Below, piece after piece: positions 12,605 to 24,547 of a stretch of DNA of 64,000 nucleotides (the first letter of the stretch is position 1; the number at the start of each line of letters is the position of its first letter). Origin of the DNA: Allium sativum (Eukaryota > Streptophyta > Magnoliopsida > Asparagales > Amaryllidaceae); NCBI GenBank assembly GCA_030737875.1, contig CM060915.1, positions 900,677,177-900,741,176 of the forward strand, read 5' to 3'. The notes under the pieces were generated by a model, which saw only the letters and a list, made by a program, of their open reading frames with translations, made no database searches and was not told where the DNA came from. Both the position numbers and the translations under genes were made by a program.

Positions 12605-12828
12605 TATAAATACAACTCAACACTCAACCTAAATTCACACAAATAATATAGAACTAGAGCCGTCATGCTGCTGGGAGGAAACTAAGAGTAGCCGTCAGTT
12701 AGAGAAAGCTTAGAGACGAGCCAAAACTAAAGTAAAATAAGAATCAATCAACGTTTGTCTACCCAAAGGAAAGCATTGCAAATTCAGAACTCAGAATCCA
12801 GAAAACAAGACCGTCGTTTGTTGTAAGT
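12605..12828 (+). promoter_or_regulatory. LTR promoter and splice donor of A
   Basis: TATAAATA at 12605-12612 is followed 218 nt later by a consensus donor, GTAAGT, at 12823-12828. A pyrimidine-rich acceptor, CTTTTTGTTCCAG, ends at 15428, one base before the gag ATG. Together they define a possible 2606-nt intron covering most of the LTR and the primer site. Splicing is inferred, not shown. Confidence 0.55.
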
Positions 12829-13933
12829 ATAGTGATTTTTCTGATGGGAATAAAAATTAAGATTTGATTCGATGTAAAATGGAAATGGAATTGTGTTATT
12901 GTATAACGACGATGTTAATTCATATCTATGTGTTGCGATGATTGTGATGTGAATAGCATTGAGATGTTTGTGGTATAATTGAGTTGATGTTGGATCCATT
13001 AGAATGTTTGTGGATTAATCTAGTTGATGTTGGATCTATTCAAATTCACATACAAGTCATTTGGTTCATATCTACACCTATATATTTAGGTGATTATGAC
13101 AAGTTATATGTTGTAAAATAGAATCTCTATGCCTAAATGATTAAGTTCATATACATGCTCATATGTTTATGCAAAAGTTGCAAAGTTCATAATTGGATCT
13201 ATGCCAAGATCCATTTTAATACAAGTTTCATGTTATAGTAGTAAACATGATTGGATCTAGTTCACACATGCGATGAAATTATACAAGCTTTATGGACATG
13301 TTATATTCTTGTCATATGCTAGTGATGCTCGATGTTATGCCTAAATCTAAACATGTTTAGGCTTATGTTGTCTAAATCATATGCTAATTCATGTGACACC
13401 TGTTTAGTTAGATTCCCCTTTTTAATGCAAGTTCACATGACAAGATGAAACCCATGATTCAGTCTATGTTGCAAATTCACATATATGCATGTTGACTATT
13501 TTGCAACTTCACACCTATGATGTTCATATTGACTATGTCGATAATGCCAAGTTTACACCTATGTCATGTTTATGTTAATGAATGCCAATTTTGTGTATGC
13601 TAAATTAGGCTAAGTTTTTAGCCTAATATTATATGTTGAAAACCATGCGAACGAAAATTAGGCTAAGATTGTTAGCCTAATATTTAGACAGGGTAACGTT
13701 GGGATAAATTGGTAATTATAGGAAACTTAACATAAATTGGTGAAAATATATGAAATTGGCATGTTTGTCACATGCGAAAATTGGTGGCACTTGAATGGTA
13801 TAAATTCTTATACTAAAAATGTTAAAATGTGGGCCATAACATTTAATTGTTAGCAAATTTACATATAACAAGTAATAAAGACAAATATGTAAATTTAGAA
13901 AATACGAGTATGCTTAACACGATGTTGGATTGA

Positions 13934-14095
13934 GTTGTGATGTAAACCTGCCCGTACCCGCCCGGCTGTCCAGTAGTCACAACAATACCTATCCAATGTG
14001 GGTGGTTAAGCATTGAGCCCAATAAGGACCCGAGGTTAGACTGAGTTACGGTGTAAACCTGCTCGGAACCGACCGGCACATCCAGTAACCGTAAC
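13934..14095 (+). other. Duplicated hairpin module in the LTR of A
   Basis: Copy 1 pairs GTTGTGA (13934-13940) with TCACAAC (13977-13983). Copy 2 pairs GTTACGGT (14045-14052) with ACCGTAAC (14088-14095), a perfect 8-bp stem. The loops carry GTAAACCTGCCCG and GTAAACCTGCTCGG, then CCGG and TCCAGTA blocks. Confidence 0.7.
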
Positions 14096-15250
14096 AATAC
14101 CTGTCTAATGTGAGTGGTCGGTGCTTTAAAAAGCCAAGGACAGACAAGTCAGGATGGTAGGGTTAAGTTAACTAAAACACTTAACCAATTCAACATGTTA
14201 ATTAAACTGATGGGTGGGTATAGGTAAATACAGACACTTAACCACTTAACATGTTTGACTAGAAAACCCTAGTAACGGGGACCCATTTCAGTAGTAACCC
14301 AATTAGGTATCATGTTACCCTGAAACTAGGCAGGGTGGGGGCACGATTACTGGGCTGATTGTAAGCAGTCAAAAGCGATGGCGGTGGGTGCAATAGTGTG
14401 GGTTCTAACGGAGTGCGGGCGTGCACACACATCGAAGAAGACAAACAGGGCACTGGGGGCACCAGTAGTATATCCTATGCATTCTAGGATTGTGTCGGGC
14501 CGCCACCATAGGACTTGATACACCCCATGGTGGGACAAGCATAGGTATCTACAATCTTTGGGGGCCGTATGACACATATGATTATGCGAGTAGGAGCCGA
14601 TCTTTAGAAAGGGGATCACTTCACCCCGATCATGGAGTGCCAGTTGAGACAATGCATGTAGGTGCAGAGATTTAGTGTGGGGGTGCGATAGTATATTCGA
14701 TTCACAACTGTTTTACCTTAGTTTATGATACTTTCCTATTTCCAGTTTATACCTATCATATCCTTTTTCTTATCCTCATACTGAAGAGTCACTAGACTTA
14801 CCAGGCTTTATGTCTGACCCTATTTTCTTTCGTCTTCTTTTCTTCCGTTTCCGCCCTCTAGGTCCACAGGGAGGAAACAACTCAGCTTAGTCAGACTCTT
14901 TGCAAGCTTCAAGATAGTTGATGTGCGATTTGGACTCTCTTTCCTTGGCTATGGCTGTTGGACACATTCTATGGGGATTTATGCAGTTTTAATTATGTTT
15001 TATGCTCCTTTATTTAATAACCAAGACAGAAAATGATGATGTATTGTTTTGGAAGTTATTGTGTGACGGTTATGGAAATGTTTTGTATGAACACGTATTT
15101 ATGAAATAAAAAGTTTGTTTGTTTTCCGCTGCTTATATATATGTGTCAATATCTGTCTTGTGTTTTATCTGTGACTTTTACTTACAAACCTCCACCAAAG
15201 TTAAGGCATTCCCTTTGTGAGTGACCTTAATGGAGGTGGGGTGTTTCACT

Positions 15251-15262
15251 TGGTATCAGAGC
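15251..15262 (+). other. Primer-binding site of A
   Basis: TGGTATCAGAGC begins two bases after the LTR end and complements the 3' end of plant initiator Met-tRNA, which would prime minus-strand DNA synthesis. Confidence 0.9.
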
Positions 15263-15429
15263 ACAGATTTACCAGATTGGATAAAGGTTTTTGAAACTAT
15301 TTTCAAAAAGAAGTTTAAAGAAGCATTGTTTTCAAGAAAAAGCGTTGTTTTTAAAAGGCATAATTCCCCAAAAGTCATATGCACTATCTCTCTATCCTTT
15401 GTCTTGAATACTTTCCTTTTTGTTCCAGC

Positions 15430-16123
15430 ATGTCTGGAGATCTTAACCTTCTAGAAGGAGTATCGATACCCGGCTGGTTCCGAAGGTACCTAGAGGCTAG
15501 GGCCAATGGTGCGGCCCCAGCAGACATTCCTCCTCCCATAGTGGCAGCGGTTCCTCCTTCTCCTCCTCCTCCTCGAGGAAATACTTTTGCTAAGACATAT
15601 AGAGACTTCAAGGCTATGGGTGGAAAGGACTTTTATGGAACTGAATCCTTTGTGGTAGTAAGGAACTGGCTAAAGGAGACCGAAGATTTGTTTGTCATCT
15701 TCGAAGTTGACGACAGGCAAAAGATACAACTAGCAGTGCGGTTGCTTAAAGACAAAGCTTCTTATTGGTGGGAAGTTTCCCATGCTGAGAGGCCAGTGGA
15801 AACTTGGGAAGATTTCAGGATGAGGTTTGAGATGAAATTCCTCTCCCAAGCTGAAAGAAGCCTGCAAATGGAGAAGTTCCTAACTCTTAAACAAGGAAGT
15901 ATGACGATCAAGGAGTATGTCAATCAGTTTAATCAGCTGGCCAGATTTGGGCTGGATTTAGTAAACACCCAACACAAGAAGGCCCTTCGCTTCGTCAAAG
16001 GTCTGAATGAGCCTCTACACAGCCTTGCAATGACCCATATACCCATGGGAGCGACTTATGAAAGCTTGGTGGACATGGCGCTGCTACACGAGGAAGATAA
16101 AGGTAAGAAAGAGGCAAAGGTGG
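15430..16123 (+). pseudogene. gag of A, N-terminal part, split by B
   Basis: The ATG at 15430 follows a strong splice-acceptor context and starts MSGDLNLLEG. The protein has a Pro-rich spacer (PPSPPPP), then the retrotransposon Gag core: WLKETEDLF, a WW pair in ASYWWEV, FEMKFLSQ, LKQGSMTIKEYVNQF. It would form the virus-like particle shell. The frame is open to the insertion point. B's LTR then supplies an in-frame TGA at 16126-16128. The gag frame resumes in phase after the duplicated GGTGG at 34647 with a Lys-rich stretch and zinc knuckles. Apart from the insertion no break is visible in this half, so an upstream frame of the same phase starting at 15379 is only an extension into the leader. 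Confidence 0.88.
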
Positions 16124-18439
16124 TGTGACGACCCGCCCCGCACCAGCCGGCATTTCCTTCAAAAGTGCGCTGTACACATGCCCAACTAACACGGAACGGT
16201 CACCAAAGAAAGGAAAGAAGAGAATGAACTAATCAAGGAACCTGTAGAATGTCTCACAGCGCATGGAATCAAAATATGATAATAACATAATCTTGACATA
16301 ATACATGCGAGACAGTACATAAGCTGAAAACTAAACCAACATAGCAGCGGAAATCCAAATACAGCTTATTACAACTTTCCAAATTTACTGTCTGTAAAAC
16401 AAAAGAAAGCTAAAGTAGAAGATGCACGACTAATGCCCAAGCAGTGATCTTCAACAACACAGGGAGAATACTATATATATCATACGTGGAAGCCTCCTAC
16501 TCGTCTCCGGATCAGCTACCCGTACATACCCAGCTAACCTGTCTCTAGTCTGCTCGTCTGAGCACCCAGAGTAATAAGAAGAGACATAAAACTCTGGGTC
16601 AGATAAAAAGTCTGGTATGAGCGATAAGAAACAAGACAAAACAATAATAGGTATAATCCAATCATACCCGAACCTGGACCTGCAACCAAAGAGTTAGCAC
16701 TACATACTGTACAATACTCTAAGGTGCCACTACATATGGTGTAAGAAATACGGGGGTGGGGGTGTGCATGTCATAGTGATGTCAAACAATCAATCATAGC
16801 AACCATCCTCACATCTCTCACTCAGTGCGTAAAGCATACGATATCCACTACCTTGGTCACCTAGTCCTTTGGGCCATGACGGAATCCAATCCCGTACAAC
16901 TATCACTACAAGTCCACTATCCATCTCTCGGTGGTGAACCAAAGTTATGAATACCGATAACCCCTTTGCACACGTCCCGCAGCAAAGCCCAATCATGAAG
17001 TGAACTCATTGGTTCCCAACTGAATCCTGAGCTCTAACTTCCACTTGGACTACCTTTGCATCTCGGGTTTTGGTTTCCTCCTGTTCTGGTCGGTCGGTCA
17101 AGCACCTTTCATTCTGGTCGGTTTTCATCTTCTCTACCCTGGTCGGTCGGTATTGCCCCCCCTGGTCGGTCGAACACTTCACCATTCCTGGTCGGTCGTA
17201 CTTCACCATCCCTGGTCGGTCGTACTTCATCATCGTATGGGGTCGATCGAACATCGCATAGTGGTCGGTCTTTCCCAGCCTGGTCGGTCTCCCTAGTCGG
17301 TCGAACACTTCATACAGGGTCGGTCGTGATGTCCTCCTTCTATTCGGGTCGGTCATGAGTTCGGGTCAGTCGGTCAAAACCTTCCCCTGGTCGGTCTAAC
17401 TCGACCCAAAGAAAACCTACACCATTTCAGCAAGCTATTTTCGCCTCTCGACGGCGTTTTCAACCATTCTAACTTTATAGTGCAATCATAGGTCATACCA
17501 AACAGTAGTAGCAACATGTATAATCAACCATAAACACCAAAACAACAATTTAATCATAACAATATGGATCAAATGTACCCAAAACCCATGTTTTCCCCTT
17601 AATCATGTTTAAGCATAACTAATGATAGGATTAGCAAAACTTAACCAAATTAACCCAAATTCATATCAGAGGCATAAAATGATGTTTTAGAATTTTAGAA
17701 ATGTTTCTAGATTTTTCTGAGTTATAATTTCGCTAATCTTCGCTAATTACCATAATTAGCCGTAATTAGTGAAAAACAATGCAAATCACTCAACTTTGCC
17801 ACAAAGTAAACTATAGATCTGAAATAATCTCTGATTTGGATCCAATCTCTACGTGTTCCAGCAGCTCTATCCCAATCCTTATGCTAATCCGCCTTGATTT
17901 GATGTAGATTAGGCTAATATGTGATTAGAGATGACAAAAAGGTGTTTTGGAGTGTTTTAGAAGATGGAGGCCATTGCTAGAGCTTAAGGAAGGTTTGTGG
18001 CGGCTGAGAAAACTGAAATGAAATGATTTTCCTAACCCTTTCAGCCCTCTTATAACCCTAATCCCGAAATTCCCCTTTGGGCCTAGCTGTTAATCACCCG
18101 GTTAAGCCCAATTAAGCTGTTTTTTCACTATTTGAAACTTGTTTCAGCCATATCTCCCAAACAGTGAGTCCGTTTGGCTAATGTGACCACTCTACGGAAA
18201 GGTAAACCATCAAACGAAACTAATGAAAGTGGTTTCAGGTCAAAATTCCTTTCCAATCAAAAGTTATGACCAAAACAATATCGGTTAGGGGCAAAATGGT
18301 CATTTAAAAATCAGCAAAAATCATGAACATGGGAAATGACCCCAATAGTTGTCTCCCAAAGTTACACGACCATACGACTTCATACGAAAAAGAAATAAAT
18401 ATTCTACGATCCTAGATACGTAGAATGCAGGTTGTTACA
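16124..18439 (-). mobile_element. 3' LTR of B (in element sense)
   Basis: On the plus strand it starts TGTGACGACCCGCC and ends GGTTGTTACA, 2316 bp. It matches 21946-22113 joined to 32493-34646. The donor-site sequence present in the other LTR (GTGAGT in sense) is changed here near 17787, which does not matter for a 3' LTR. Confidence 0.9.
17085..17400. repeat. GGTCGGTCG-rich array in LTR of B
   Basis: About a dozen CTGGTCGGTCG-type cores spaced some 20-40 bp apart, separated by AACACTTCACCATTC-like spacers. Long open frames on both strands here, rich in Gly-Arg-Ser or Asp-Arg-Pro, are a consequence of the array. The same array occurs at 33290-33610. Confidence 0.9.
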
Positions 18440-18475
18440 TTCTCCCCCCTTAAGAAATTTCGTCCCCGAAATTCC
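18440..18475 (-). other. Polypurine tract and upstream stem-loop of B
   Basis: In sense, a purine run TTAAGGGGGGAGAA lies directly before the 3' LTR and would prime plus-strand DNA. Just upstream GGAATTTCG (18475-18467) pairs with CGAAATTTC (18462-18454) around a GGGA loop, nine pairs with one wobble. Confidence 0.8.
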
Positions 18476-20537
18476 TTAACCCAAAACATACAAAGGATCC
18501 CGCATGCCTACCAACCATATACAACAATCAAACATGCAAAACAAACAGAACCATTCTGCCCTAACATGCGTTTTACTAACAAGGGAAGAATCATCGCCGC
18601 TAAAATCTCACCAGGCAAAGAGCTTTGGATATGACTTTCTTATGTCATTCTCTACTTCCCAAGTACAGTCGTTCTCTCGCCATCGATTCCCATCTCTACC
18701 CTAGAGGTAACTTCTAATAGGTTTGGATCGTCCCTCTAACTGGAACCGATCCACTTAATCAAGATCGATCTAATTGTCAAGCTTACTAGCGTTTCTGAAT
18801 CCAATTCACAATTAGGTTTGAAGTCATATCCTGTGATATACTCTAGTTGCTTCCATTCCAGAAAAATAGCCTCTAAACTGGCACGTCTCTTACTCAATGC
18901 ATCATCTATCGCACCCAGTCCGATACTATGGCATTCGTCTATACTGTCATTTTCTTAGGTAATCCAAACCTATATGCCAAATTTTCAACTACATTCCAAA
19001 TGTCCTTTCAAGTCCATCTTGAGTCCTTCTTACATTCGTATTGCACGTCCAACGTACATTCACTTCCTAGAGGCAGACTAGACCCATCCAATGACCCTAG
19101 GCACTACACCAACATCTGCACTGTACGTCTAACGTACATTCACCTTCTAAAGGTGAACTAGATTCATCCAATGAACCCAGGTACCCTACCCATATTCATA
19201 CTGCACGTCCAACGTACATTCACCTTCCAAAGGTGAACTAGACTCATCCAATGAATCTAGGTACTCTACCTATGAGTCCAAGTCCAACTAAAACTCCTAT
19301 ATCCATTGAATCTCCAAGACAACGGACGCTCCACAATGCCCAACATACTTCAAGTCTAACGTAAAGTATCTTACACTCGTCATATCACCATGATCAACGA
19401 ACTTACCCTATTTCCATTCAACAGGATCCTACAGGTGATACTCAAGAGAAGAAAGGTAAGAACAAACACAACAACCATAGCATCCATCAAACAAATCCTA
19501 TCAATCACCTGCTAAAGCTATGAATACGTCAATACTTATATGTCTGGTCCAACCAACATCAATAACTAATGGAAACTCTGCCTCCAAACGGACTACCGTA
19601 CGTCCAACGTACGTTTATCCACTAAGGATAACTAGATCATGTCCAACGGATCCAAGGTAAGTGGGTGTCCCCAGATACCCGTGCTTTTAGTCCGCCTGAA
19701 ACACTCGAGTCCCACCCAAGTCTATGTATTATCTTGCTGCCCTCTCAAGTCCAACTCGAGTCAATCCACTTCCTTGCAGCCTTCTCGAGTCCAACTCGAG
19801 TCAATCTATAACTCAGACCCAGTCTTGAGTATCCATTAGCGACAAACTCTAGCCCAACGTGAGTCGTCTCCCTATTCGTTGCATCTCCAAGATCAACGAA
19901 CACCCATTTTCTTTTACGAGTTCAAGTCCAACTTGAATCGTCCTAACCTTCGTTGCATCTTCCATGATCAAGGAACTCATCCTATTCCTTCAATGTTCTA
20001 CTATACAAAGAGAACATCAACATAGGGTCCTAAACAATCCATTACTTTGCATCTTTCTCGAGTCCCAGTCGAGTCATCTCATAACCTTATCGAGTCCAAC
20101 TCGGGGCAGTCCATACCATTAAATAGTCTTATCCTGTCATAGCTGCCCATCACTCCTCAAGTAAACCAAGGTATCATCCAATGAAAATCACAACGACTAC
20201 TTATCCCTCACGCAAACCACCCTAGTCAAATTCGACATTCCCCAAGCACAAGCCCCAAAGGCCTAAACCAATATCAGACAAGCACCTAAGGAACATCTCC
20301 TCCGAATTCGGACGATCCACGTGAAGTGATACTAGCGAAACAATCTAGCACTGGAGCACTCATTTGCCTCCCATAGACAACTAGAACTTATTACAACGAT
20401 AACCTCTTAGCTTCCTTAACTCTAGTTACTATCGCCATCACTAGGTAGGTACCTAATACCACCCTATTCCCTTGGAGTAGACCGACTCCCCAAAATAATG
20501 CTAAACCCAGTAAAGTATAAACAAAGCAAACACAAAC
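18476..20537 (-). other. Non-coding interior of B
   Basis: About 2 kb where pol would be expected. No RT, RNase H or integrase motif was seen in any frame. It holds an 80-bp triplication (19042-19281) and many AAGTCCAACTCGAGTC-like motifs between about 19690 and 20110. The region looks repeat-expanded after loss of pol rather than a simple clean deletion. Confidence 0.7.
19042..19281. repeat. 80-bp tandem repeat, three copies
   Basis: Units start at 19042, 19122 and 19202 with TG(C/T)ACGTC(C/T)AACGTACATT, followed by an AGGTGAACTAGA-like block and CATCCAATGA. A fourth diverged copy lies near 19595-19660. Confidence 0.85.
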
Positions 20538-20657
20538 AAACTTACATCCATGACTCGATAAGACCACGTTACGGTAAATCATACTGAGGCTAGCCGAACC
20601 ACCAATCGGGTTCGTCACTACTAAAGGTCTATCGACTAACTCAGGTTTGTCAAACAA
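20538..20657 (-). pseudogene. Protease remnant of B
   Basis: On the minus strand the residues LVDRPLVVTNPIGGSASLSM match the part of the aspartic protease domain seen in A as [15 protein letters not shown]. The upstream half with the catalytic Asp-Ser-Gly is missing; only about 60 nt separate this piece from the end of gag. The following residues drift into non-homologous sequence. It is a deletion scar showing that B descends from an element with a protease. Confidence 0.7.
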
Positions 20658-20716
20658 AACCCGATCAAAACATCTTAAATAGAAAGCATACCTCGAATAA
20701 CGACATCTTTTTCCTT

Positions 20717-21736
20717 CTACGGCGCAGTTGGGGCATTCGACGAAGAAGGAACAGCGTTGATAGCATATGCTTTCACGATCTGCTTCTCCCTAGGAGGTTG
20801 TGGACATTCGTTCTTGTGATGTCCCGCTTGGCCACAATTAAAGCACTTCCTTTTCCCAGGCTTTTCCCGACAATCTGTGGCATAGTGTCCCTTCTTGCCA
20901 CAACTAAAGCACTCGCCATTTTTCTTACTTTTCTTATTCTGACCATCCATAGTTTGGTCTTGCTTCCTCTTATTTTGGGAACTATCCTTGCCTCCACCGC
21001 TTGCTTGCAGCTTTGGCTCCTCTGCAGATGCCACCTCAATCTTCGACTTAGGGTATAGACTTTCTGACCTCAAAGCTTTCCCCACAATCGATTCAGACGT
21101 CTCATCGATGTGGTTAATAAGCCTTTCCCCCAAGTTTCCATCTAAGCCAGTTATGAACTTCTCGTTCTTCTTCTCGGCAGTATCAATAAGAGATAACCCA
21201 TACTTTGATAAATTGTCGAATTCGGCAATATACTCCGAGACAGCTCTGCCATTCTGCTTGAGTTCCAAGAATCTCTTAAACAGCAATGACTTGTGAGCAG
21301 TGGGGATAAACTTATCACTGAAACGATTTCTAAACTGATCCCAAGTGACTTGATCCTCTGGAGTAGCTGCCTTAATAGCATTCCACCAATTCATTGCCCG
21401 TCCTTGCAGCTGACGGGATGCTAGCCTTCTCTTCATCGCATCCTCGATACCCAAGTCATCGAAGATACGATCACAACTATCCAGCCAATCCTGAACATCC
21501 GTGGCCGACTTCGTTCCTTGGAACGGCTTCCCACCAAGGTTAGTGTAATCCTTGCACAACTTGGCGAAATCGACCCTAGGCTCCTGCACTACTGTACCAC
21601 CACCATTATCGGCATTGGGAGCTACCCTCTGAACATCCCTAAGCATCTCCCTCATGAGGTTAGTAAACATCGTCCTCATGTCAGCGGCATTACCATAATT
21701 AGCTCCCCTACCGGCACCTCTTGCGTATCGGCTCAT
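20717..21736 (-). CDS. Gag protein of B, intact-looking
   Basis: A 339-residue open frame encoding a complete retrotransposon Gag. It has a Gly/Arg-rich N-terminus, then the Gag core (about residues 80-230: VQDWLDSCDRIF, a WW pair at 117-118, FRNRFSDKFIP, LKQNGRAVSEYI, FITGL). A Lys/Gln-rich basic linker follows, and then two CCHC zinc knuckles: C276-C279-H284-C289 and C298-C301-H306-C311. It should assemble into virus-like particles and bind RNA through the knuckles. The start is supported by an acceptor, TTTTCTCTTTACAG, ending eight bases before the ATG. The frame is unbroken despite loss of pol, consistent with selection or recent activity. It is clearly different in sequence from the Gag of A. 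Confidence 0.9.
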   Translation of the reverse strand: MSRYARGAGRGANYGNAADMRTMFTNLMREMLRDVQRVAPNADNGGGTVVQEPRVDFAKLCKDYTNLGGKPFQGTKSATDVQDWLDSCDRIFDDLGIEDAMKRRLASRQLQGRAMNWWNAIKAATPEDQVTWDQFRNRFSDKFIPTAHKSLLFKRFLELKQNGRAVSEYIAEFDNLSKYGLSLIDTAEKKNEKFITGLDGNLGERLINHIDETSESIVGKALRSESLYPKSKIEVASAEEPKLQASGGGKDSSQNKRKQDQTMDGQNKKSKKNGECFSCGKKGHYATDCREKPGKRKCFNCGQAGHHKNECPQPPREKQIVKAYAINAVPSSSNAPTAP

Positions 21737-21930
21737 CGTTCAATCTGTAAAGAGAAAACGATTAACCATCTCCATAGTGGTGCTAGTGCATTACGACTTC
21801 ATCCTTATACTACAAATAGTATATATATACATATATAGCTTTTGAAAACCAAAATAATCACAAATACGCGCTCTCATATACGTATACTATCTCTCCCTGA
21901 TGACTTCCCTAGGTTAACTACGCAACCTAG

Positions 21931-21943
21931 AGCTCTGATACCA
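21931..21943 (-). other. Primer-binding site of B
   Basis: In sense TGGTATCAGAGCT starts two bases after the LTR end at 21946. It fits initiator Met-tRNA. Its position fixes the element orientation as minus. Confidence 0.9.
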
Positions 21944-21945
21944 AA

Positions 21946-22113
21946 TGTGACGACCCGCCTCGCACCAGCCGGCATTTCCTCCAAAAGTGCGCTGTACACA
22001 TGCCCAACTAGCACGGAACGGTCGCCAAAGAAAGGAAAGAAGAGAATGAACTAATCAAGGAACCTGTAGAATGTCTCACAACGCATGGAATCAAAATATG
22101 ATAATAACGTAAT
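21946..22113 (-). mobile_element. 5' LTR of B, part 1 (3' end in sense)
   Basis: 168 bp matching the start of 16124-18439 with few differences. It is interrupted at 22113/22114 by element C and continues at 32493. Confidence 0.9.
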
Positions 22114-22588
22114 TGTAACAACCCGAATTTTTATAACATGTTAATACAAGAATCAAGGCAGAATTAAATTTTAAAATAAGAATCAAGAGAAACGGGTTGC
22201 GCCGTTGCGTTCGTCTCGGAATTCTGGTTGGAAACGAGTCCGAAATTTCGTAAATCGGAGTCCGTATGACCGAGATATGGCCTCTAGAAGTTTCACGATA
22301 AACCAGAAAACGAAAACAGATTTTCAAATTTCGAATTTAGCACCAAACAGACCGGGCGGGAAAATTTCCCGCCCAGCCCCAGGTCGACTGGGGAGTCGAC
22401 CCCCCAGGGACCAGGTCGACTGGGGAGTCGACCTGGGTGTCGACCTGGGGGTCGACCTCCTTGGTCGGGCCAGGTTGGCCTGGTGCACCTGCTTGCTACT
22501 TTGGGTCTGTTCTGTTGGCTTGTGACGAGATTGGATGGTTCAGATCCAAACTAGGGTTAATCTAAGGGCCTAAACTAGTCCTAACTTC

Positions 22589-22823
22589 TATAAAAACACC
22601 CTAAGACCTAGCCTAATTCACTACAAACCATCCTAACAACAAAGTGCTGCCCAAATGTCTCTTGATCATGGCCTCCATCTTCAACCTCAAAGGCCTAAGC
22701 ATGCAAACTAGATTCAAGTCAAAGGAGCAAGCTTTCTACATCAAATCAAGGAAGTAGAGCATCATCTCAACACCGTTCTACGACAAATGCTTGCTCATAA
22801 ATCTCTAGCCACGCTTTGTAAGT
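22589..22823 (+). promoter_or_regulatory. LTR promoter and splice donor of C
   Basis: TATAAAAA at 22589-22596, then a consensus donor GTAAGT at 22818-22823, 229 nt downstream. A candidate acceptor, CTTTCCTCCACCTGTAG, ends at 26422 behind the primer site. The implied intron would be 3605 nt. The second LTR has the same pair. Confidence 0.55.
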
Positions 22824-23443
22824 TCTAACTACTTTTAGATCTAAACGGTAGTTCTAATGTTGACATGGAATAAAATGAGATGAAACCTAAGTATGTTAGT
22901 CTATGTGAATCTAGTCTTGCCCCTCTCTTGAACCTATGACTTGTGGGCTACTTCTTAGTGATTAAATCATGCCACTCATGTTGTGTTTGACCTAGTTTAT
23001 CATGTAAGATTGAATCTTGACTTGTGGAATGTTGGCATGAACCCTTAGAACAATTTGACTTGTGGAACATTCATATGAACTTGACTTGGGGCTTATGCAT
23101 GTAAAAGAACCTAAACCCCTCATAACCATTTACATGCCTATGATGGTGAACCTGGTGTTATGCTATCATACATGTTTGAGGCCAATCCCTTTATGCTAGC
23201 ATACAAGTTTGAGGCCAATATGTTGTCATATTATTCCTACTATGTTGACTCTCTTTCACTTGCGTTGGGAATACGCCTTGGGTACTTTAGGCAAACTTGA
23301 GATGGGCTATGAAACTTAACATGAATTAAGTAATGGGACAACGGGCATAAGTGGAAAACGTGGACTTTGTCGTGGCCTAAATTTGACATGAACATGACAA
23401 GTAGGAAAACATGAAAGTGGCCAACTCGAGGTTGGGTTGAGTT

Positions 23444-23602
23444 TGTAGCATAAATATGTCCGGAACCGCCCGGCAAATCCAGTAGCTACAGACAATAAGA
23501 CCCAATGTGAGTAGTTGGTCATATCGCACTTAAAACCCGAGGTTAGACTAGGTTGTGGTGTAAAGCTGCCCGGACCCGCCCGGCGTAATCAGTAACCACA
23601 AC
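23444..23602 (+). other. Duplicated hairpin module in 5' LTR of C
   Basis: Copy 1 pairs TGTAGC (23444-23449) with GCTACA (23485-23490). Copy 2 pairs GTTGTGGT (23552-23559) with ACCACAAC (23595-23602), a perfect 8-bp stem. The loops share a CCGGAACCGCCCGGC or CCGGACCCGCCCGGC core and a CAGTA block. Confidence 0.7.
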
Positions 23603-23884
23603 AAAGTCTAATGTGAGAGGTTGGGGTGCATTAATTTACTTAATGCCACATGATAAGGTTGAGTTAGTTTGACTAATGGCACTTAACCGATAGGACATGA
23701 ATGGGTAGGTTAAGTAAGACCGGACTTGATTACTTAAAGACACTTAACCATATAACACGATTAGCGGATGGGTTAGTTTAACCTAAATGGGTTGATAACA
23801 CCCGACTGGGATAACGCGAGGCGTGGTAGGGTTAAATAAACCCACAAGAATGATACTTAACCATCATAAATACGACTAGTGGAT

Positions 23885-24166
23885 GGGGTTAAGTTAACCT
23901 ATACTTAACCAATCCGACTCGATAATTTAATGGGGTTAAGTTAACCTATACTTAACCAATCCGACCCGATAATTTAACGGGGTTAAGTTAACCTGCACTT
24001 AACCAATTTTACTCGATGATTTGATGAGGTTAAGACAACCTATACTTAACCAATCTGACGCGGTAGCTTGATGAGGTTAAGATAACCTATACTTAACCAA
24101 TCTGACACGGTAATTTGATAGGGTTAAGTTAACCTATACTTAACCAATCTGACACGATAATCTAGG
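23885..24166 (+). repeat. 47-bp tandem array, six copies
   Basis: Units start at 23885, 23932, 23979, 24026, 24073 and 24120. Each carries GGTTAAG-(T/A)(T/C)AACC and CTTAACCAAT, which pair with each other. The same six units occur in the other LTR at 30149-30430. Confidence 0.92.
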
Positions 24167-24547
24167 GTTAAGTCATGAACTTCTTGATATACTTAACCAA
24201 CTTGATACATGGTTTGTAGGGCTAAGTCTTGAACTTGAATACTTAGCCAATTTTGACATGATTCGTAGGCGGGGTAAGTCATGAACTCGAATGACAACAC
24301 TTAACCCATTAGACAAAACCCTAGTTCAGGGGACTAAGTGGAAAAATCGTAGTAAATAAGGATAACGGGAAGGGAAACTAAGTGATAAACCTTAGTTAAG
24401 GATAACTAAGTAATAATTCTTAGTCAAGAGAATTGGACCAGTTCACAAATAGATGAGTAACCTGATATGGTAGGTCATCGTTTAAACAAACACGACGAGG
24501 GGCGAATGTTTATCTGACTTAGATATAGGCTCCAGCGAACTGGGTGA

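Larger units (their letters stand above)
12116..15248 (+). mobile_element. 5' LTR of A
   Basis: Starts TGTAACACCCCG and ends GGGGTGTTTCA, 3133 bp. The first 840 bp match 38885-39737. It holds a perfect 10-bp stem GAGTCCGATT/AATCGGACTC (about 12240-12266), tandem GGTCGACC motifs (about 12383-12448), a TATA box and splice donor, and two covarying hairpin modules. The five bases to its left, CGCAC, would be one copy of the target duplication; the partner is lost because the 3' LTR is truncated. Confidence 0.9.

Noticed and set aside
17006..17358. Overlapping frames of 63-116 codons in LTR of B
   Set aside because: Generated by the GGTCGGTCG array; the equivalent frames in the other LTR are altered by small changes.
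23885..24166. CRISPR-like array of 47-bp units
   Set aside because: The repeats are contiguous with no unique spacers and lie inside a plant LTR; it is a tandem satellite-like array.
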